Below are positions 43,134 to 51,825 of a DNA stretch of 64,000 nucleotides, piece after piece; the stretch's first letter is position 1, and each line of letters starts with the position of its first letter. The DNA comes from an uncultured Eubacteriales bacterium (GTDB lineage Bacteria; Bacillota; Clostridia; Oscillospirales; CAG-272). The position numbers and the translations under genes are program-made. The DNA is taken from positions 1-64,000 of the forward strand of contig CAKVOU010000007.1 of the NCBI GenBank assembly GCA_934796165.1, given 5' to 3'. Under the pieces are notes generated by a model. That model did no database searches, was not told the DNA's origin, and saw only the letters and a program-made list of their open reading frames with translations.

Positions 43134-43169
43134 AACAGCCCCGCTTCCCTTCCGGAAAGCGGGGCTGTT
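43134..43169 (-). terminator. Terminator of the rpmG-secE-nusG-rplK-rplA operon
   Basis: AACAGCCCCGCTT pairs with AAGCGGGGCTGTT with a 10-nt loop. On the minus strand ttattattgattttt follows. It lies 14 bp beyond the rplA stop. Confidence 0.9.
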
Positions 43170-43183
43170 ATTTCATTCAACCA

Positions 43184-43870
43184 TTAACCAAGCTTTGCCT
43201 GGTTGATCTTGATGCCGGGGCCCATCGTGGATGCGACAACGCAGCTCTTGATGTACTGACCCTTCGCGGTTGCCGGCTTTGCCTTGATGACAGCACCGAG
43301 CAGCGTGTCAAAGTTCTCCTTCAGCTTCTCAGCACCGAAGGAAGCCTTGCCGATCGCGCAGTGGATGATGTTGGTCTTATCGAGACGGTACTCCACCTTA
43401 CCTGCCTTGGCTTCGGTCACTGCCTTAGCCACGTCGGGGGTAACGGTACCTGCCTTCGGAGAAGGCATCAAGCCCTTCGGACCGAGGACCTTACCGAGCT
43501 TACCGATCACGCCCATCATATCGGGGCTTGCGATGACCACGTCAAACTCGAACCAGTTCTCATGAACGATTTTGTCTGCCAATTCTGCGCCGCCGACATA
43601 GTCAGCGCCTGCTGCCTTTGCCTTGTCCACATTGTCTCCCTTTGCGAAAACAAGGGTGCGGACCGTCTTACCGGTACCGTTCGGGAGGACGACTGCGCCT
43701 CTGACCTGCTGATCAGCATGACGGGAGTCAACGCCGAGACGGATGTGGCATTCAATGGTTTCGTCGAACTTTGCCTTGGAGGTCTGGCACACCAGTGCGA
43801 TCGCGTCGGCAGAGTCGTACAGCTTGCTCTTTTCAATCAGCTTTACGCTGTCAGTATACTTCTTTCCCAT
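43184..43870 (-). CDS. rplA: Ribosomal protein L1
   Basis: A 228-residue protein with the typical bacterial L1 start (MGKKYTDSVKLIEKSKLYD) and the conserved VLGPKGLMPSPKAGTVT block. L1 forms the mobile stalk of the large subunit and can repress its own operon mRNA. It is the last gene of the operon, 17 bp after rplK, followed by a strong terminator. rplJ-rplL, which often follow, are not on this side. Confidence 0.98.
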   Translation of the reverse strand: MGKKYTDSVKLIEKSKLYDSADAIALVCQTSKAKFDETIECHIRLGVDSRHADQQVRGAVVLPNGTGKTVRTLVFAKGDNVDKAKAAGADYVGGAELADKIVHENWFEFDVVIASPDMMGVIGKLGKVLGPKGLMPSPKAGTVTPDVAKAVTEAKAGKVEYRLDKTNIIHCAIGKASFGAEKLKENFDTLLGAVIKAKPATAKGQYIKSCVVASTMGPGIKINQAKLG

Positions 43871-43887
43871 TTTTCATGCCCTCCTTC

Positions 43888-44313
43888 TCAGTCTTCCACC
43901 GTGATACCCATGCTGCGCGCGGTACCTGCGATCATGCTCATTGCACTTTCGAGGGATGCAGCGTTCAGGTCGGGCATCTTGGTCTCGGCGATCTTCTTCA
44001 CCTGCTCCTTGGTGAGCTTTGCAACCTTGGTCTTGTTCGGAGCCGCGGAAGCAGTCTCAATGCCGCACGCCTTCTTGATCAGAACGGGAGCGGGAGGAGT
44101 CTTGGTGATGAACGTGAAGGAACGGTCAGCGTATACCGTAATGACGACCGGGATAATCAGACCGATGTCATTCTTGGTGCGCTCGTTGAATTCCTTGGTG
44201 AACACGGCGATTGCGACACCGTAAGCACCGAGTGCAGGACCGACAGGCGGCTGAGGAGTTGCCTTGCCTGCGGGCAGCTGCAGCTTGATATAACCCATAA
44301 TCTTCTTAGCCAT
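43888..44313 (-). CDS. rplK: Ribosomal protein L11
   Basis: A 141-residue protein with the L11 N-terminal block GYIKLQLPAGKATPQPPVGPALG and C-terminal TARSMGI. It binds 23S rRNA at the GTPase-associated centre, the thiostrepton site. Translation starts after AAGGAGG. It lies between nusG and rplA, as in most bacteria. Confidence 0.98.
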   Translation of the reverse strand: MAKKIMGYIKLQLPAGKATPQPPVGPALGAYGVAIAVFTKEFNERTKNDIGLIIPVVITVYADRSFTFITKTPPAPVLIKKACGIETASAAPNKTKVAKLTKEQVKKIAETKMPDLNAASLESAMSMIAGTARSMGITVED

Positions 44314-44388
44314 TGTGAATTAACCTCCTTAGATGTGGTTGATGCGGGAGAAATCAGATTTTTCTCCCTCCCACGTGTCCGTCTTTGG

Positions 44389-44937
44389 TCAGACGGCACT
44401 GTCCGCGAGCTTGAGCGCGTCGGCTTCAATCTCCACGGGCATATCACGGCGGCCTCTCTTGACGAGCACCGTGACGTTTTTCTTGTCATCGGAAATCGAC
44501 TGAACGACTCCCTCGTAGCCTTCGAACAAACCGCTGATGATCGAAACGGTATCCCCTTCCTTGAAGGAAAGACGAACCTGCGTCTCCTCGATGGAGAGCG
44601 CGGCAACCTCCGCGTCGGAAAGAGGCGTCGGTCTGGATCCGGGACCCACGAATCCGGTCACGCCCGTAATGTTACGGACGGCGTGCCAGCTTTCGTCTGT
44701 CATGACCATCTTGATATACACGTAGCACGGAAACACCTTGACTTCCTTGGTCTTTTCCACATCGCCGTTTTTCTCGACGATGGTTTCCGTCGGGATCTTC
44801 GTATCGAAGATCAGGTGTCCGAGCTTGCGGTTTTCAACGATTTTCTCCAGGTTATCCTTGACTTTGTTTTCGTACCCCGAATATGTGTGCGCCACATACC
44901 ATTTCGGGCCTACGTTCATTTCGTCGAAATCGCTCAT
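44389..44937 (-). CDS. nusG: Transcription antitermination factor NusG
   Basis: A 182-residue protein with the NGN domain (WYVAHTYSGYENKVKDNLE), the GYVYIKM-like variant PCYVYIKMVM, TGFVGPGSRPTPL and a C-terminal KOW domain (EGDTVSIISGLFEGYEG). It binds RNA polymerase and couples it to the ribosome. It is between secE (10 bp upstream) and rplK. Confidence 0.97.
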   Translation of the reverse strand: MSDFDEMNVGPKWYVAHTYSGYENKVKDNLEKIVENRKLGHLIFDTKIPTETIVEKNGDVEKTKEVKVFPCYVYIKMVMTDESWHAVRNITGVTGFVGPGSRPTPLSDAEVAALSIEETQVRLSFKEGDTVSIISGLFEGYEGVVQSISDDKKNVTVLVKRGRRDMPVEIEADALKLADSAV

Positions 44938-44947
44938 AGGAAAATCC

Positions 44948-45169
44948 TCAACCGACGAGACCGCTCAGCGCGATGATCCCCTTGGTGAAGCCCCAGTCAA
45001 GCAATCCGACCAGTACGGCAATTGCAACGGACGCGACCAGCACGATCAGCGTGTTCTTCCAGGTCTGATCCCAGGAGAACCAGACAATCTTTCTGATCTC
45101 ACTGCGGTAGCTGCGGAAGAAGCGCTTTACCTTCTCGCCGAAGCCGACCTTTGTTTTTTCTTCAGCCAT
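44948..45169 (-). CDS. secE: Preprotein translocase subunit SecE
   Basis: A 73-residue protein with an amphipathic N-terminal part (KVKRFFRSYRSEIRKIVW) and one C-terminal membrane helix, the short single-helix form usual in Gram-positives. It stabilises SecY. It lies between rpmG and nusG. Confidence 0.95.
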   Translation of the reverse strand: MAEEKTKVGFGEKVKRFFRSYRSEIRKIVWFSWDQTWKNTLIVLVASVAIAVLVGLLDWGFTKGIIALSGLVG

Positions 45170-45185
45170 TTCTCAATCCTCCGAA

Positions 45186-45347
45186 TTACTTGGATTCTTT
45201 GTGAAGAGTGTGTTTCCGGCAGAACGGGCAGAACTTCTGAAGTTCAAGTCTGTCGGGATCGTTTTTCTTGTTCTTGGTCGTGTCATAGTTTCTCTGCTTG
45301 CACTCGGTGCAAACGAGCGTGATCTTGACTCTTGCGTCATTAGCCAT
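45186..45347 (-). CDS. rpmG: Ribosomal protein L33
   Basis: A 53-residue protein (start MANDARVKITLVCTECKQRN, end HTLHKESK). Cys13 and Cys16 with a second CPFC pair (Cys40, Cys43) mark the zinc-binding (C+) form of L33. GGGAGGTG lies upstream of the ATG. It is the first gene of the operon. Confidence 0.95.
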   Translation of the reverse strand: MANDARVKITLVCTECKQRNYDTTKNKKNDPDRLELQKFCPFCRKHTLHKESK

Positions 45348-45377
45348 ATTAGCGGCACCTCCCATTATAAATTATTT

Positions 45378-45394
45378 GGTTTCCGAGGGAAACC
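45378..45394 (-). promoter_or_regulatory. Leader hairpin upstream of rpmG
   Basis: GGTTTCC and GGAAACC (7 bp, loop gag) lie in the ~137-nt leader between the promoter and the L33 ribosome site, which is just 12 bp away. It may modulate translation start. Confidence 0.4.
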
Positions 45395-45490
45395 CAGTAC
45401 CTCCCTCGGCGAACGTCGCGTGCCGGGACCGTAAAAACGGATGGCGCTTTTCCGGGCACGAAAAAAAGACCTTTTCGCAGAGGTAAAGCC

Positions 45491-45519
45491 ATTTTACCAC
45501 GTTCCGGGCGGCTTGTCAA
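45491..45519 (-). promoter_or_regulatory. Sigma-A promoter of the rpmG-secE-nusG-rplK-rplA operon
   Basis: Minus strand -35 TTGACA (45519-45514), 17-bp spacer, -10 TAAAAT (45496-45491). The start would be near 45484, giving a leader of about 137 nt. Confidence 0.85.
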
Positions 45520-45570
45520 GCGTTTTGCGGAAATTTTTCCGGGGAGGCGGGATCTTACACTGTTTTTTAC

Positions 45571-45599
45571 TTGCAATTGTCCGGCTTGTCTGCTATAAT
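45571..45599 (+). promoter_or_regulatory. Sigma-A promoter of the DUF5662 gene
   Basis: -35 TTGCAA (45571-45576), 17-bp spacer, -10 TATAAT (45594-45599), 30 bp before the ATG. Confidence 0.8.
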
Positions 45600-45629
45600 G
45601 GGGGCAATCTATGAAAGGCGGCGCAACCT

Positions 45630-46154
45630 ATGCATCCCTTCCGGCACTTCCGGACGATCACTCATCACCGGCATCTTGTCATTGCCGGCTGTTTCCGCGC
45701 GGGAATCCCGTGGCGGGGACTTCTGCATGACCTGTCCAAATACAGTCCCACCGAGTTCTTCACGGGGGCAAAATATTACCTCGGCACCCGCAGTCCCAAC
45801 GCCGCGGAGCGCGAAGCGATCGGTTATTCGGTCGCGTGGATGCACCACAAGGGGCGCAATCCGCATCATTTTGAATACTGGACGGACTTTTCCAAGGCGA
45901 CCGGGCGTTACGAGCCGGTCAAAATGCCGCTGAAATATCTGAAGGAAATGTTCTGCGACCGCATTGCCGCCTCCAAGACTTACCAGGGGAAGAATTACAC
46001 CGACCGCCACCCGCTCGAATACCTGACGACGCGGAACGACCGGGATCTGATGCACCCGGAATCCTATGCCATGATGGAGAAAATGCTGACCGTGCTTGCC
46101 GAAAAGGGAGAAAAGGAAGCGTTCCGCTTTGTCCGGAACCTGAAATCCTACTGA
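45630..46154 (+). CDS. DUF5662 family protein
   Basis: A 174-residue soluble protein matching, by recall, the DUF5662 family of Firmicutes: an N-terminal His-rich segment (RTITHHRHLV), LLHDLSKYSPTEF with an HD-like pair, WMHHKGRNPHHFEYW and CDRIAAS. The several conserved His/Asp residues suggest a metal-dependent, HD-like phosphohydrolase, but no activity is established. Short leader with its own promoter; ribosome site AAAGGCGG. Confidence 0.8.
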   Translation: MHPFRHFRTITHHRHLVIAGCFRAGIPWRGLLHDLSKYSPTEFFTGAKYYLGTRSPNAAEREAIGYSVAWMHHKGRNPHHFEYWTDFSKATGRYEPVKMPLKYLKEMFCDRIAASKTYQGKNYTDRHPLEYLTTRNDRDLMHPESYAMMEKMLTVLAEKGEKEAFRFVRNLKSY

Positions 46155-46294
46155 TCCGCCGGGAACGGCAGCCCGTTTTTTCCGAAAAAACCGGGGACGC
46201 GCCGGGCATCGGAGCGCCACCGGATCCGTATCATCCGACGACCCGTTCGAGAGCTGACCGCAGAGGAACCGCAATACAAGGAGAAACCTGATAT

Positions 46295-47176
46295 ATGTAC
46301 GAATTTCACCGTGTGGGCGGGCACACCTGCTATCTTTCCGCCCCCACCAACATCGGAATCTATCTGCGCGGAAACACCGCCTATGTCATTGATACCGGCA
46401 GCCATGATGCCGACGCCGACGCAATCCTCCGCGTGCTCGGGGAAAACGGGCTGACGCTCGCGGGAGTCATCAGCACCCACGCGCACGCCGACCATACCGG
46501 CGGCAACCGGCGTCTGCAGGACATAACGGGATGCCCGGTCTTTGCGTCCCCCGCGGAGGGAGCGATCATCGCAAATCCCATCCTTAACACCTCCCTGCTC
46601 TACGGCGCCTATCCGCCGGAGGAGCTTCGCCGCATTCATTATCTGTATGCCGGCGACTGCCGGGTCAGCGGATTTGAGCATCCCGCGTTCCCGAAGGAAC
46701 TGGAGATCCTCCCGCTCCCCGGGCACTCGGTCGGGATGATCGCCGTGCGCACCCCGGACGGAGTTCTGTTTGCCGCGGACGCAGTCGTGGACGAGAACGC
46801 GTGGAAAAAAGGCGGCGCGCCGTACCTTTACCGGGTCGGACAGGCGCTGGAATCGCTGGACCGGCTGGAGCACCTGCCCGCAAAGCTGTACATTCCCTCG
46901 CACGCAAAGCCGACGGAGGATATTTCCGCCCTTACGTGCCTCAACCGGGAGCGGATCCTCGCGACGCGCGACTGCCTGCTTGCTCTGACCGCCGAGCCGG
47001 TTCCGTTTGACGTTCTGATCGGGCGCTTTGCCGGTTCACACGGCTTGAGGCTTGACCTGTTCCGCCACGCAATCCTCGGCAGTACACTGCGCGCGTACCT
47101 CTCGTGGATGCTGGACGACGGATCGGTCACGACCCTCTCGGACGGGGAACGGTTGCTCTGGCGGCGGAGTGAATAA
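46295..47176 (+). CDS. MBL-fold metallo-hydrolase
   Basis: A 293-residue protein with the metallo-beta-lactamase zinc motif THAHADHTGG (about residues 64-73), a later GHSVG and an Asp in FAADAVVDE, and an extra C-terminal helical domain with IPSHAKP. Members are hydrolases of thioesters, phosphodiesters or lactones; the substrate is not evident. AAGGAGA precedes the ATG. It converges on proB over a long shared terminator. Confidence 0.9.
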   Translation: MYEFHRVGGHTCYLSAPTNIGIYLRGNTAYVIDTGSHDADADAILRVLGENGLTLAGVISTHAHADHTGGNRRLQDITGCPVFASPAEGAIIANPILNTSLLYGAYPPEELRRIHYLYAGDCRVSGFEHPAFPKELEILPLPGHSVGMIAVRTPDGVLFAADAVVDENAWKKGGAPYLYRVGQALESLDRLEHLPAKLYIPSHAKPTEDISALTCLNRERILATRDCLLALTAEPVPFDVLIGRFAGSHGLRLDLFRHAILGSTLRAYLSWMLDDGSVTTLSDGERLLWRRSE

Positions 47177-47211
47177 ATCCGAAGGCGCGGTTCCGCCGGG
47201 GAAACACGGAC

Positions 47212-47261
47212 AAAGAGAAACCGCCGCCCGCGCCATACGGCGCGGGCGGCGGTTTCTCTTT
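47212..47261. terminator. Long bidirectional terminator
   Basis: A perfect 23-bp inverted repeat: 47212-47234 and 47239-47261 around atac, with outer A/T arms (AAAGAGAAA and TTTCTCTTT) that give a T tract in both directions. It serves the MBL gene and proB. Confidence 0.93.
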
Positions 47262-48061
47262 CATTCCGTTTTTTCTTTTGCTCTGAAATAGGTACCGATA
47301 TGCCCGCCGTCCATGAGGCGGTACAGAATCTTCGGGTCGCTTCCGTTGAGGATGAACATGGGGATCCCCGCCTCGGTCGCAATACGCGCAGCTCTGAGCT
47401 TTGCCAGCATTCCGCCGGTCCCGCGGTCGGTGCCCGCGCCGCCTGCCGACGCCAACATTTCGTCGGTCACCTTTGCCACCGAGCTGATGAGTTCCGCCTC
47501 CGGATTCTGTCTCGGGTCATCCGTGTACAGCCCGTCCACATCGGAAAGGTTGAGCAGAAGATCCGCCTCCGTCATCACGGCAACGTACGCGGAAAGCAGG
47601 TCGTTTCCGCCGAATTTGTGAAGCTCCTCGGTCGAAACCGAGTCGTTTTCGTTGACCACGGGGACGCATCCCAACTCCAGCAGCGTGCGGAAGGTATCCT
47701 TCGCCGCGGCACAGCCCACGCGGTCATCCACCACGTCCTTGGTCAGAAGGATCTGCGCCACGGTGTGCCCGAAGTCCGAGAAGCAACGGTCGTACAGCTT
47801 CATCAGCTCGCTCTGACCGACCGCCGCCATCGCCTGCTTTTCCGGGATGGTCGCGGGACGGTGCCCGAGCTTCATTTTCGCAACGCCCGACGCGACTGCG
47901 CCCGATGACACAAGGATCACCTGCTTGCCCGCGTTGACAAAATCCGACAATACCTCCGCCAGCTCCTCGATCCGGCGGAGATTGAGATTCCCCGTCGGGT
48001 GGGTCAGCGTGGACGACCCGACCTTGACGACGATGCGCTTACTCTCAGCAAAATAACTCAT
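47261..48061 (-). CDS. proB: Glutamate 5-kinase (no PUA domain)
   Basis: A 266-residue amino-acid kinase that phosphorylates glutamate in the first step of proline synthesis. Motifs: VVKVGSSTLT at the N-terminus, VSSGAVASG, NENDSVS, and GTGGMLAKLRAA. The C-terminal PUA domain found in E. coli ProB is absent, as in several Gram-positives. No strong ribosome site; a GGAGCGAGG lies a little far from the ATG. proA is not adjacent. Confidence 0.95.
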   Translation of the reverse strand: MSYFAESKRIVVKVGSSTLTHPTGNLNLRRIEELAEVLSDFVNAGKQVILVSSGAVASGVAKMKLGHRPATIPEKQAMAAVGQSELMKLYDRCFSDFGHTVAQILLTKDVVDDRVGCAAAKDTFRTLLELGCVPVVNENDSVSTEELHKFGGNDLLSAYVAVMTEADLLLNLSDVDGLYTDDPRQNPEAELISSVAKVTDEMLASAGGAGTDRGTGGMLAKLRAARIATEAGIPMFILNGSDPKILYRLMDGGHIGTYFRAKEKTE

Positions 48062-48568
48062 TCCGTGACCCTCGCTCCCGCCCGCGGGAGCGCCTTTCCT
48101 GTCTCTTGATTCCTGTGCCGCCGCGAGGTTTTTACGGAATTCTTCCGCGCCCCGTTCCGTGGGGTTTTCGCGGAATTCTCACATGGTCGTCCCCCCACGG
48201 TGATTCTACGGTGACGACTCACCCCCGGCAGTCCTGCCGCGGCTGTGTTCTTCCCCGCGAGCGCAGGAAATACCGCGGACGCAGAGCGTCTTCCGGAAGC
48301 CGGAACGGCAGACGACCGTTTTCCCGTCATATGGCGGCAGTTTCCCGTTTATCCGCGTCATTTCGAAGTCCCCGCGTGAAGTTTCTTCGCGGAAAATTCA
48401 AAAAACCCCTTTTCAAAAAAGATTTTTTGATTTATAATAAATGTGAATAGATATTTTTCCCGTTTATTATACAACGGTTTGTTCTTTTTTGCAAGCGTTT
48501 TCCGGAAAACGCCCGCGGAAGAAAAACAAAACGGGAATCTGCCGTCCGGCGGCAAGGAGGTAAAACAT
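48062..48568. other. Intergenic region between proB and zapA
   Basis: Divergent upstream region of proB (minus) and zapA (plus). GC-rich near proB and AT-rich near zapA, where the zapA promoter lies. No gene or known RNA recognised. Confidence 0.55.
48410..48438 (+). promoter_or_regulatory. Probable promoter of zapA
   Basis: -10 TATAAT (48433-48438) with a moderate -35 TTTTCA (48410-48415) at 17 bp, about 130 bp before zapA. Confidence 0.55.
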
Positions 48569-49057
48569 ATGAAACAGAAGTATACGATCACCGTTGCCGG
48601 CATCGACCTCAACGTTCTGTCCGACGGGGACGCGGAGTCCGTAGAGACCGTTGTGGCAAGCCTCGACCGCAAAATGCGGGAAATTTTTCTGCACAGCCCG
48701 ACCTGCTCCAAGAATGAGGCGGCGCTTCTCTGCGCCCTCGAATACTGCTCCGAGCATCTTGCCGAGGAGGAGCATCTCGCGGAGCTGGAAGAAAATGCGG
48801 TGAAGTATCAGGCACAGATCGCAAATCTGACCGGAGAAAACGCACGCCTCAAGGCGGCGCTCGAAAAGCTGCTTGCCGAGCAGAAACGCGGCGGCGGTGA
48901 CAGCGGAGACACGCCGGAGGGTTCCGCGAATGTGACCCGGCGCGACGTGTCGGCTCTGGAGAATGCGGCAAACGCCAAGGCAAAGAGCCAGAAGAACGGT
49001 AAGAGAAGCCGCGTCGGCAATATGTTTGACCTTCTGACCTTCAACGACGACGTATGA
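48569..49057 (+). CDS. zapA: Cell division protein ZapA
   Basis: A 162-residue protein. The N-terminal ~85 residues match ZapA (YTITVAGIDLNVLSDGDAES, then a helix to about 95 with heptad pattern LAELEENAVKYQAQIANL), followed by a low-complexity tail. ZapA bundles FtsZ filaments at the septum. The ATG at 48569 follows AAGGAGG; the longer frame overlaps the promoter. It overlaps the U32 peptidase start by ATGA. Longer than typical ZapA (about 100 residues) because of the tail. Confidence 0.9.
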   Translation: MKQKYTITVAGIDLNVLSDGDAESVETVVASLDRKMREIFLHSPTCSKNEAALLCALEYCSEHLAEEEHLAELEENAVKYQAQIANLTGENARLKAALEKLLAEQKRGGGDSGDTPEGSANVTRRDVSALENAANAKAKSQKNGKRSRVGNMFDLLTFNDDV

Positions 49058-51603
49058 GCGTCGGGAGGCAGATGAAACAGAACGGACAGGGTCCGGCGGC
49101 AACACACGCCGTTCCGGAAAAGCCGGCAAAGTCAAGCGGGCAGAACCCGGCGAAAAGGTCTGCCGCACCGGAACAGCCGGCACAGCAAAACGGACGGGAA
49201 CAGACGGCAAGGTCCGCCGTGCAGAAAAGCCCCGTGAAACAACACGGTGAGCAGATCACCGGACGATATACCGAGCATCCGGCAGGGGGGAAGAATCCCT
49301 TCCTGCCGGAACTGCTCTCTCCCGCAGGTTCTCCCGAGGCGCTCCGCGCCGCGATCGAAGGCGGAGCCGACGCGGTGTACCTCGGCGGGATCGGATTCAA
49401 CGCCCGCGCCGGGGCGCAGAATTTCGACGCACAGTCACTCCGTGAGGGCATTGCGCTTGCCCACGCATACGGGGTGAAAGTCTACGTCACACTCAACACG
49501 CAGGTCTACGATCGCGAACTGCCGGACTGGCTCCGTGCCGTGGAGGGGGCGTACACGGCGGGCGCCGACGCGCTGATTCTTGCGGACATCGGCGGTGCGG
49601 CACTGGTAAAGCGCTACTTTCCCGACTTTGAGATCCACGCAAGCACCCAGATGTCGGGACACAACACGGATATGGCAGCCGGGCTGAAAACGCTCGGCTT
49701 TTCGCGCATGGTCGTGGCGAGGGAGACCTCTTATGAAAATCTGATGACGCTCTGTCAAAACTCCCCCATCGAAACCGAGCTGTTTGTTCACGGCGCGCTT
49801 TGCGTCAGCGCCTCGGGGCAATGTCTCTTTTCCTATGCCGTCGGCGGCAGGAGCGGCAACCGCGGCGAATGTGCCCAGCCCTGCCGTCTTCCCTACGGCG
49901 GGCGGGATACCTACCCGCTCTCCCTGAAGGATCTTTCGCTTGCGGGACATATTCCGGAGCTGATCGCGTCGGGCGTGTCGTCGCTCAAGATTGAAGGGCG
50001 CATGAAGTCTCCCTCCTATGTGTACGGCGTGACGGCTGTCTTCCGCAGGCTGCTCGACGAATGCCGCGCGGCAACGCCCGGCGAGATGCGCGAGCTGGCG
50101 GAACTGTTTTCGCGCGGCGGATTTACCGACGGATATTTCCGCGGGAAACCGGACGGCAGTATGCTCGGCATCCGTTCACGCGAGGACAAGGAGGTCAGCC
50201 GCGCGGCACAGCCGTTCGGGGGGCTGACGAGAAAGGTACCGCTCGACATGGTGCTGACGGTGAAACGGGGAAAGCCCGTCACCCTGACCGTGACCGACGC
50301 GGGCGGAAAGAGCGCTGCCGTTACGGGGGAGATCCCGGAGGAGGCGCAGAACCGACCGTCAAAAAAGGAAGATCTTCTCCCCAAGCTGACCCGCCTCGGC
50401 GGAACGCCGTATGAGGCGCGGCGCGCGGAGATTTTCCTCGACGACGGGTTGCTCCTTCCCTTCTCCGCGCTCAACGCCATGCGGCGGGATGCCGTCGGAG
50501 CGCTGACCGAAACGGGCAGGGTTTCGCCGGGACTGTTCCGCGGGACGATCGGGGACGAGGTGCTCTCCGGACTTGGCAGGAATCTTTGTGCCGGGGCGGA
50601 AAATGATTCCACGGATATGCGGAATGCGACCGCCGATTTGAAAGAAGAAGCCGCTGACGCGGGTGACGCGACTGTCGGAGCAGGAGATGTATCCCCGGAC
50701 GCGGAAACCGTGACCGCCGATACGGGAAATGCGACTACCGGGGTAACAGGTAAGACAGCCGATACGGGGAACACGATCGCCGCTCGCACGGACATTTCCC
50801 CCGAAATGCCCCGCCGTCAGGCGGTCTGTTATCTGCCGGAGCAGCTGACGGACCGGGTACGAAAAACCTTTGACCGGGTCTATCTGCCGCTGGAATATTT
50901 CTCGGACGGGACGTATCCCCAAAGTGCCGACGCGCGTGCGAAGGTGATCACCGGCAACCGGCAAAAACCGCTTCCGTGGGTCCCGGATGGCGTTCTGCTT
51001 CCTCCGGTCATTCCGGACAGCGAGCGCGCGGACGTTTCGCGGCGGCTCCTTGAAGCAAAACGCATGGGCGCAAAATACGCGCTGACGGGGAACGTCGGAC
51101 ACCTTGACGTTGTGCGGGAAGCGGGGCTGATCCCCGTCGGGGACTTCCGGCTGAATGTCTGCAACGCGGCAAGCCTTGCGGTGGAGCGGTCGCTCGGGTT
51201 TTCCGGTTTGATTCTCTCCCCTGAGCTGACGCTCCCGCGCCTGCGCGACCTTTCCTTCCCCGATACCGCGGCAATTGTTTACGGGCGGATGCCGCTCATG
51301 GTGCTGGAAAAATGCGTGGGGACCGAGCTCGGCGGTTGTGCCCGCTGCGCGGAAAACAAGCTTGCCCTCACCGACCGGATGGGCGCCGTATTCCCGGTGC
51401 TCCGCACGCCGCCGCACCGCTCGCTGGTGTTCAACTCGGTGCCGACCTTTATGGCGGACCGGGCGGATCTGCTTGCGCATTACCGCGTCCTGCGGCAGAT
51501 TTTCCTCTTTACGGTGGAATCGCCGGAGGAGGTGGACCGTGTGATCGCCGCCTACGAAAAGGGTGCCGCTCCCGCGGGGGCAGTCCGGAGGATTGCGCAA
51601 TAA
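49054..51603 (+). CDS. U32 family peptidase with DUF3656-type C-terminus
   Basis: An 849-residue protein. The first ~85 residues are a low-complexity Gln/Pro/Ala/Lys tail unlike the family. The U32 domain then starts at LLSPAGSPEALRAAI and carries the signature ELFVHGALCVSASGQC and GNRGECAQPCR. After about residue 500 a Thr/Ala/Asp/Gly-rich stretch (about 525-580) separates it from a C-terminal domain. Family members include collagenase-like PrtC, and tRNA- and ubiquinone-hydroxylating paralogues (RlhA, TrhP, UbiU/V), so peptidase activity is not assured. It is translationally coupled to zapA (overlap ATGA). Confidence 0.88.
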   Translation: MSVGRQMKQNGQGPAATHAVPEKPAKSSGQNPAKRSAAPEQPAQQNGREQTARSAVQKSPVKQHGEQITGRYTEHPAGGKNPFLPELLSPAGSPEALRAAIEGGADAVYLGGIGFNARAGAQNFDAQSLREGIALAHAYGVKVYVTLNTQVYDRELPDWLRAVEGAYTAGADALILADIGGAALVKRYFPDFEIHASTQMSGHNTDMAAGLKTLGFSRMVVARETSYENLMTLCQNSPIETELFVHGALCVSASGQCLFSYAVGGRSGNRGECAQPCRLPYGGRDTYPLSLKDLSLAGHIPELIASGVSSLKIEGRMKSPSYVYGVTAVFRRLLDECRAATPGEMRELAELFSRGGFTDGYFRGKPDGSMLGIRSREDKEVSRAAQPFGGLTRKVPLDMVLTVKRGKPVTLTVTDAGGKSAAVTGEIPEEAQNRPSKKEDLLPKLTRLGGTPYEARRAEIFLDDGLLLPFSALNAMRRDAVGALTETGRVSPGLFRGTIGDEVLSGLGRNLCAGAENDSTDMRNATADLKEEAADAGDATVGAGDVSPDAETVTADTGNATTGVTGKTADTGNTIAARTDISPEMPRRQAVCYLPEQLTDRVRKTFDRVYLPLEYFSDGTYPQSADARAKVITGNRQKPLPWVPDGVLLPPVIPDSERADVSRRLLEAKRMGAKYALTGNVGHLDVVREAGLIPVGDFRLNVCNAASLAVERSLGFSGLILSPELTLPRLRDLSFPDTAAIVYGRMPLMVLEKCVGTELGGCARCAENKLALTDRMGAVFPVLRTPPHRSLVFNSVPTFMADRADLLAHYRVLRQIFLFTVESPEEVDRVIAAYEKGAAPAGAVRRIAQ

Positions 51604-51663
51604 AATTGTGCGGTTGACAAGAAAGAACTTGTTTTCCGTTCACCTTGCGGAAGAACGCCGCAG

Positions 51664-51825
51664 GGCGGATTGAGCCCGACGGGTTGCCGCACGGTAAAAT
51701 GCCCGCAACGGGTTGCCGCAGGGCGGATTGTACCCGACGGGTTGCCGCACGGCTGACAGCGCATGGCGGAATACACCCGGCGGAACGCCACGCGACGGAT
51801 TGTCCCCGACGGGTTGTCACCCGGT
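51664..51825. repeat. Degenerate intergenic repeat cluster
   Basis: Three related copies of GCGGATTGnnCCCGACGGGTTG, the first two followed by CCGCACGG, spaced 58 and 72 bp apart. Spacing is irregular and copies diverge, unlike a CRISPR array. Confidence 0.65.

Larger units (their letters stand above)
42424..43183. other. 760-bp intergenic region, palindrome-rich, no gene supported
   Basis: Contains the terminator of the SGNH gene, then about 600 bp of GC-rich sequence with several short palindromes (for example ttttcgcaagcgaaaac near 42981 and CCCCGAC/GTCGGGG near 42901-42926), and the rplA terminator. Frames here lack ribosome sites and their codon use is poor. Confidence 0.6.

Noticed and set aside
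45173..45358. 61-codon minus-strand frame at the rpmG locus
   Set aside because: It is out of frame with the real L33 gene (45186-45347), which has the proper zinc-binding pattern and ribosome site.
45370..45376. TATAAT-like box directly before the rpmG ribosome site
   Set aside because: Transcription from it would begin at or past the ribosome site and no -35 is present; the consensus promoter at 45491-45519 is far better.
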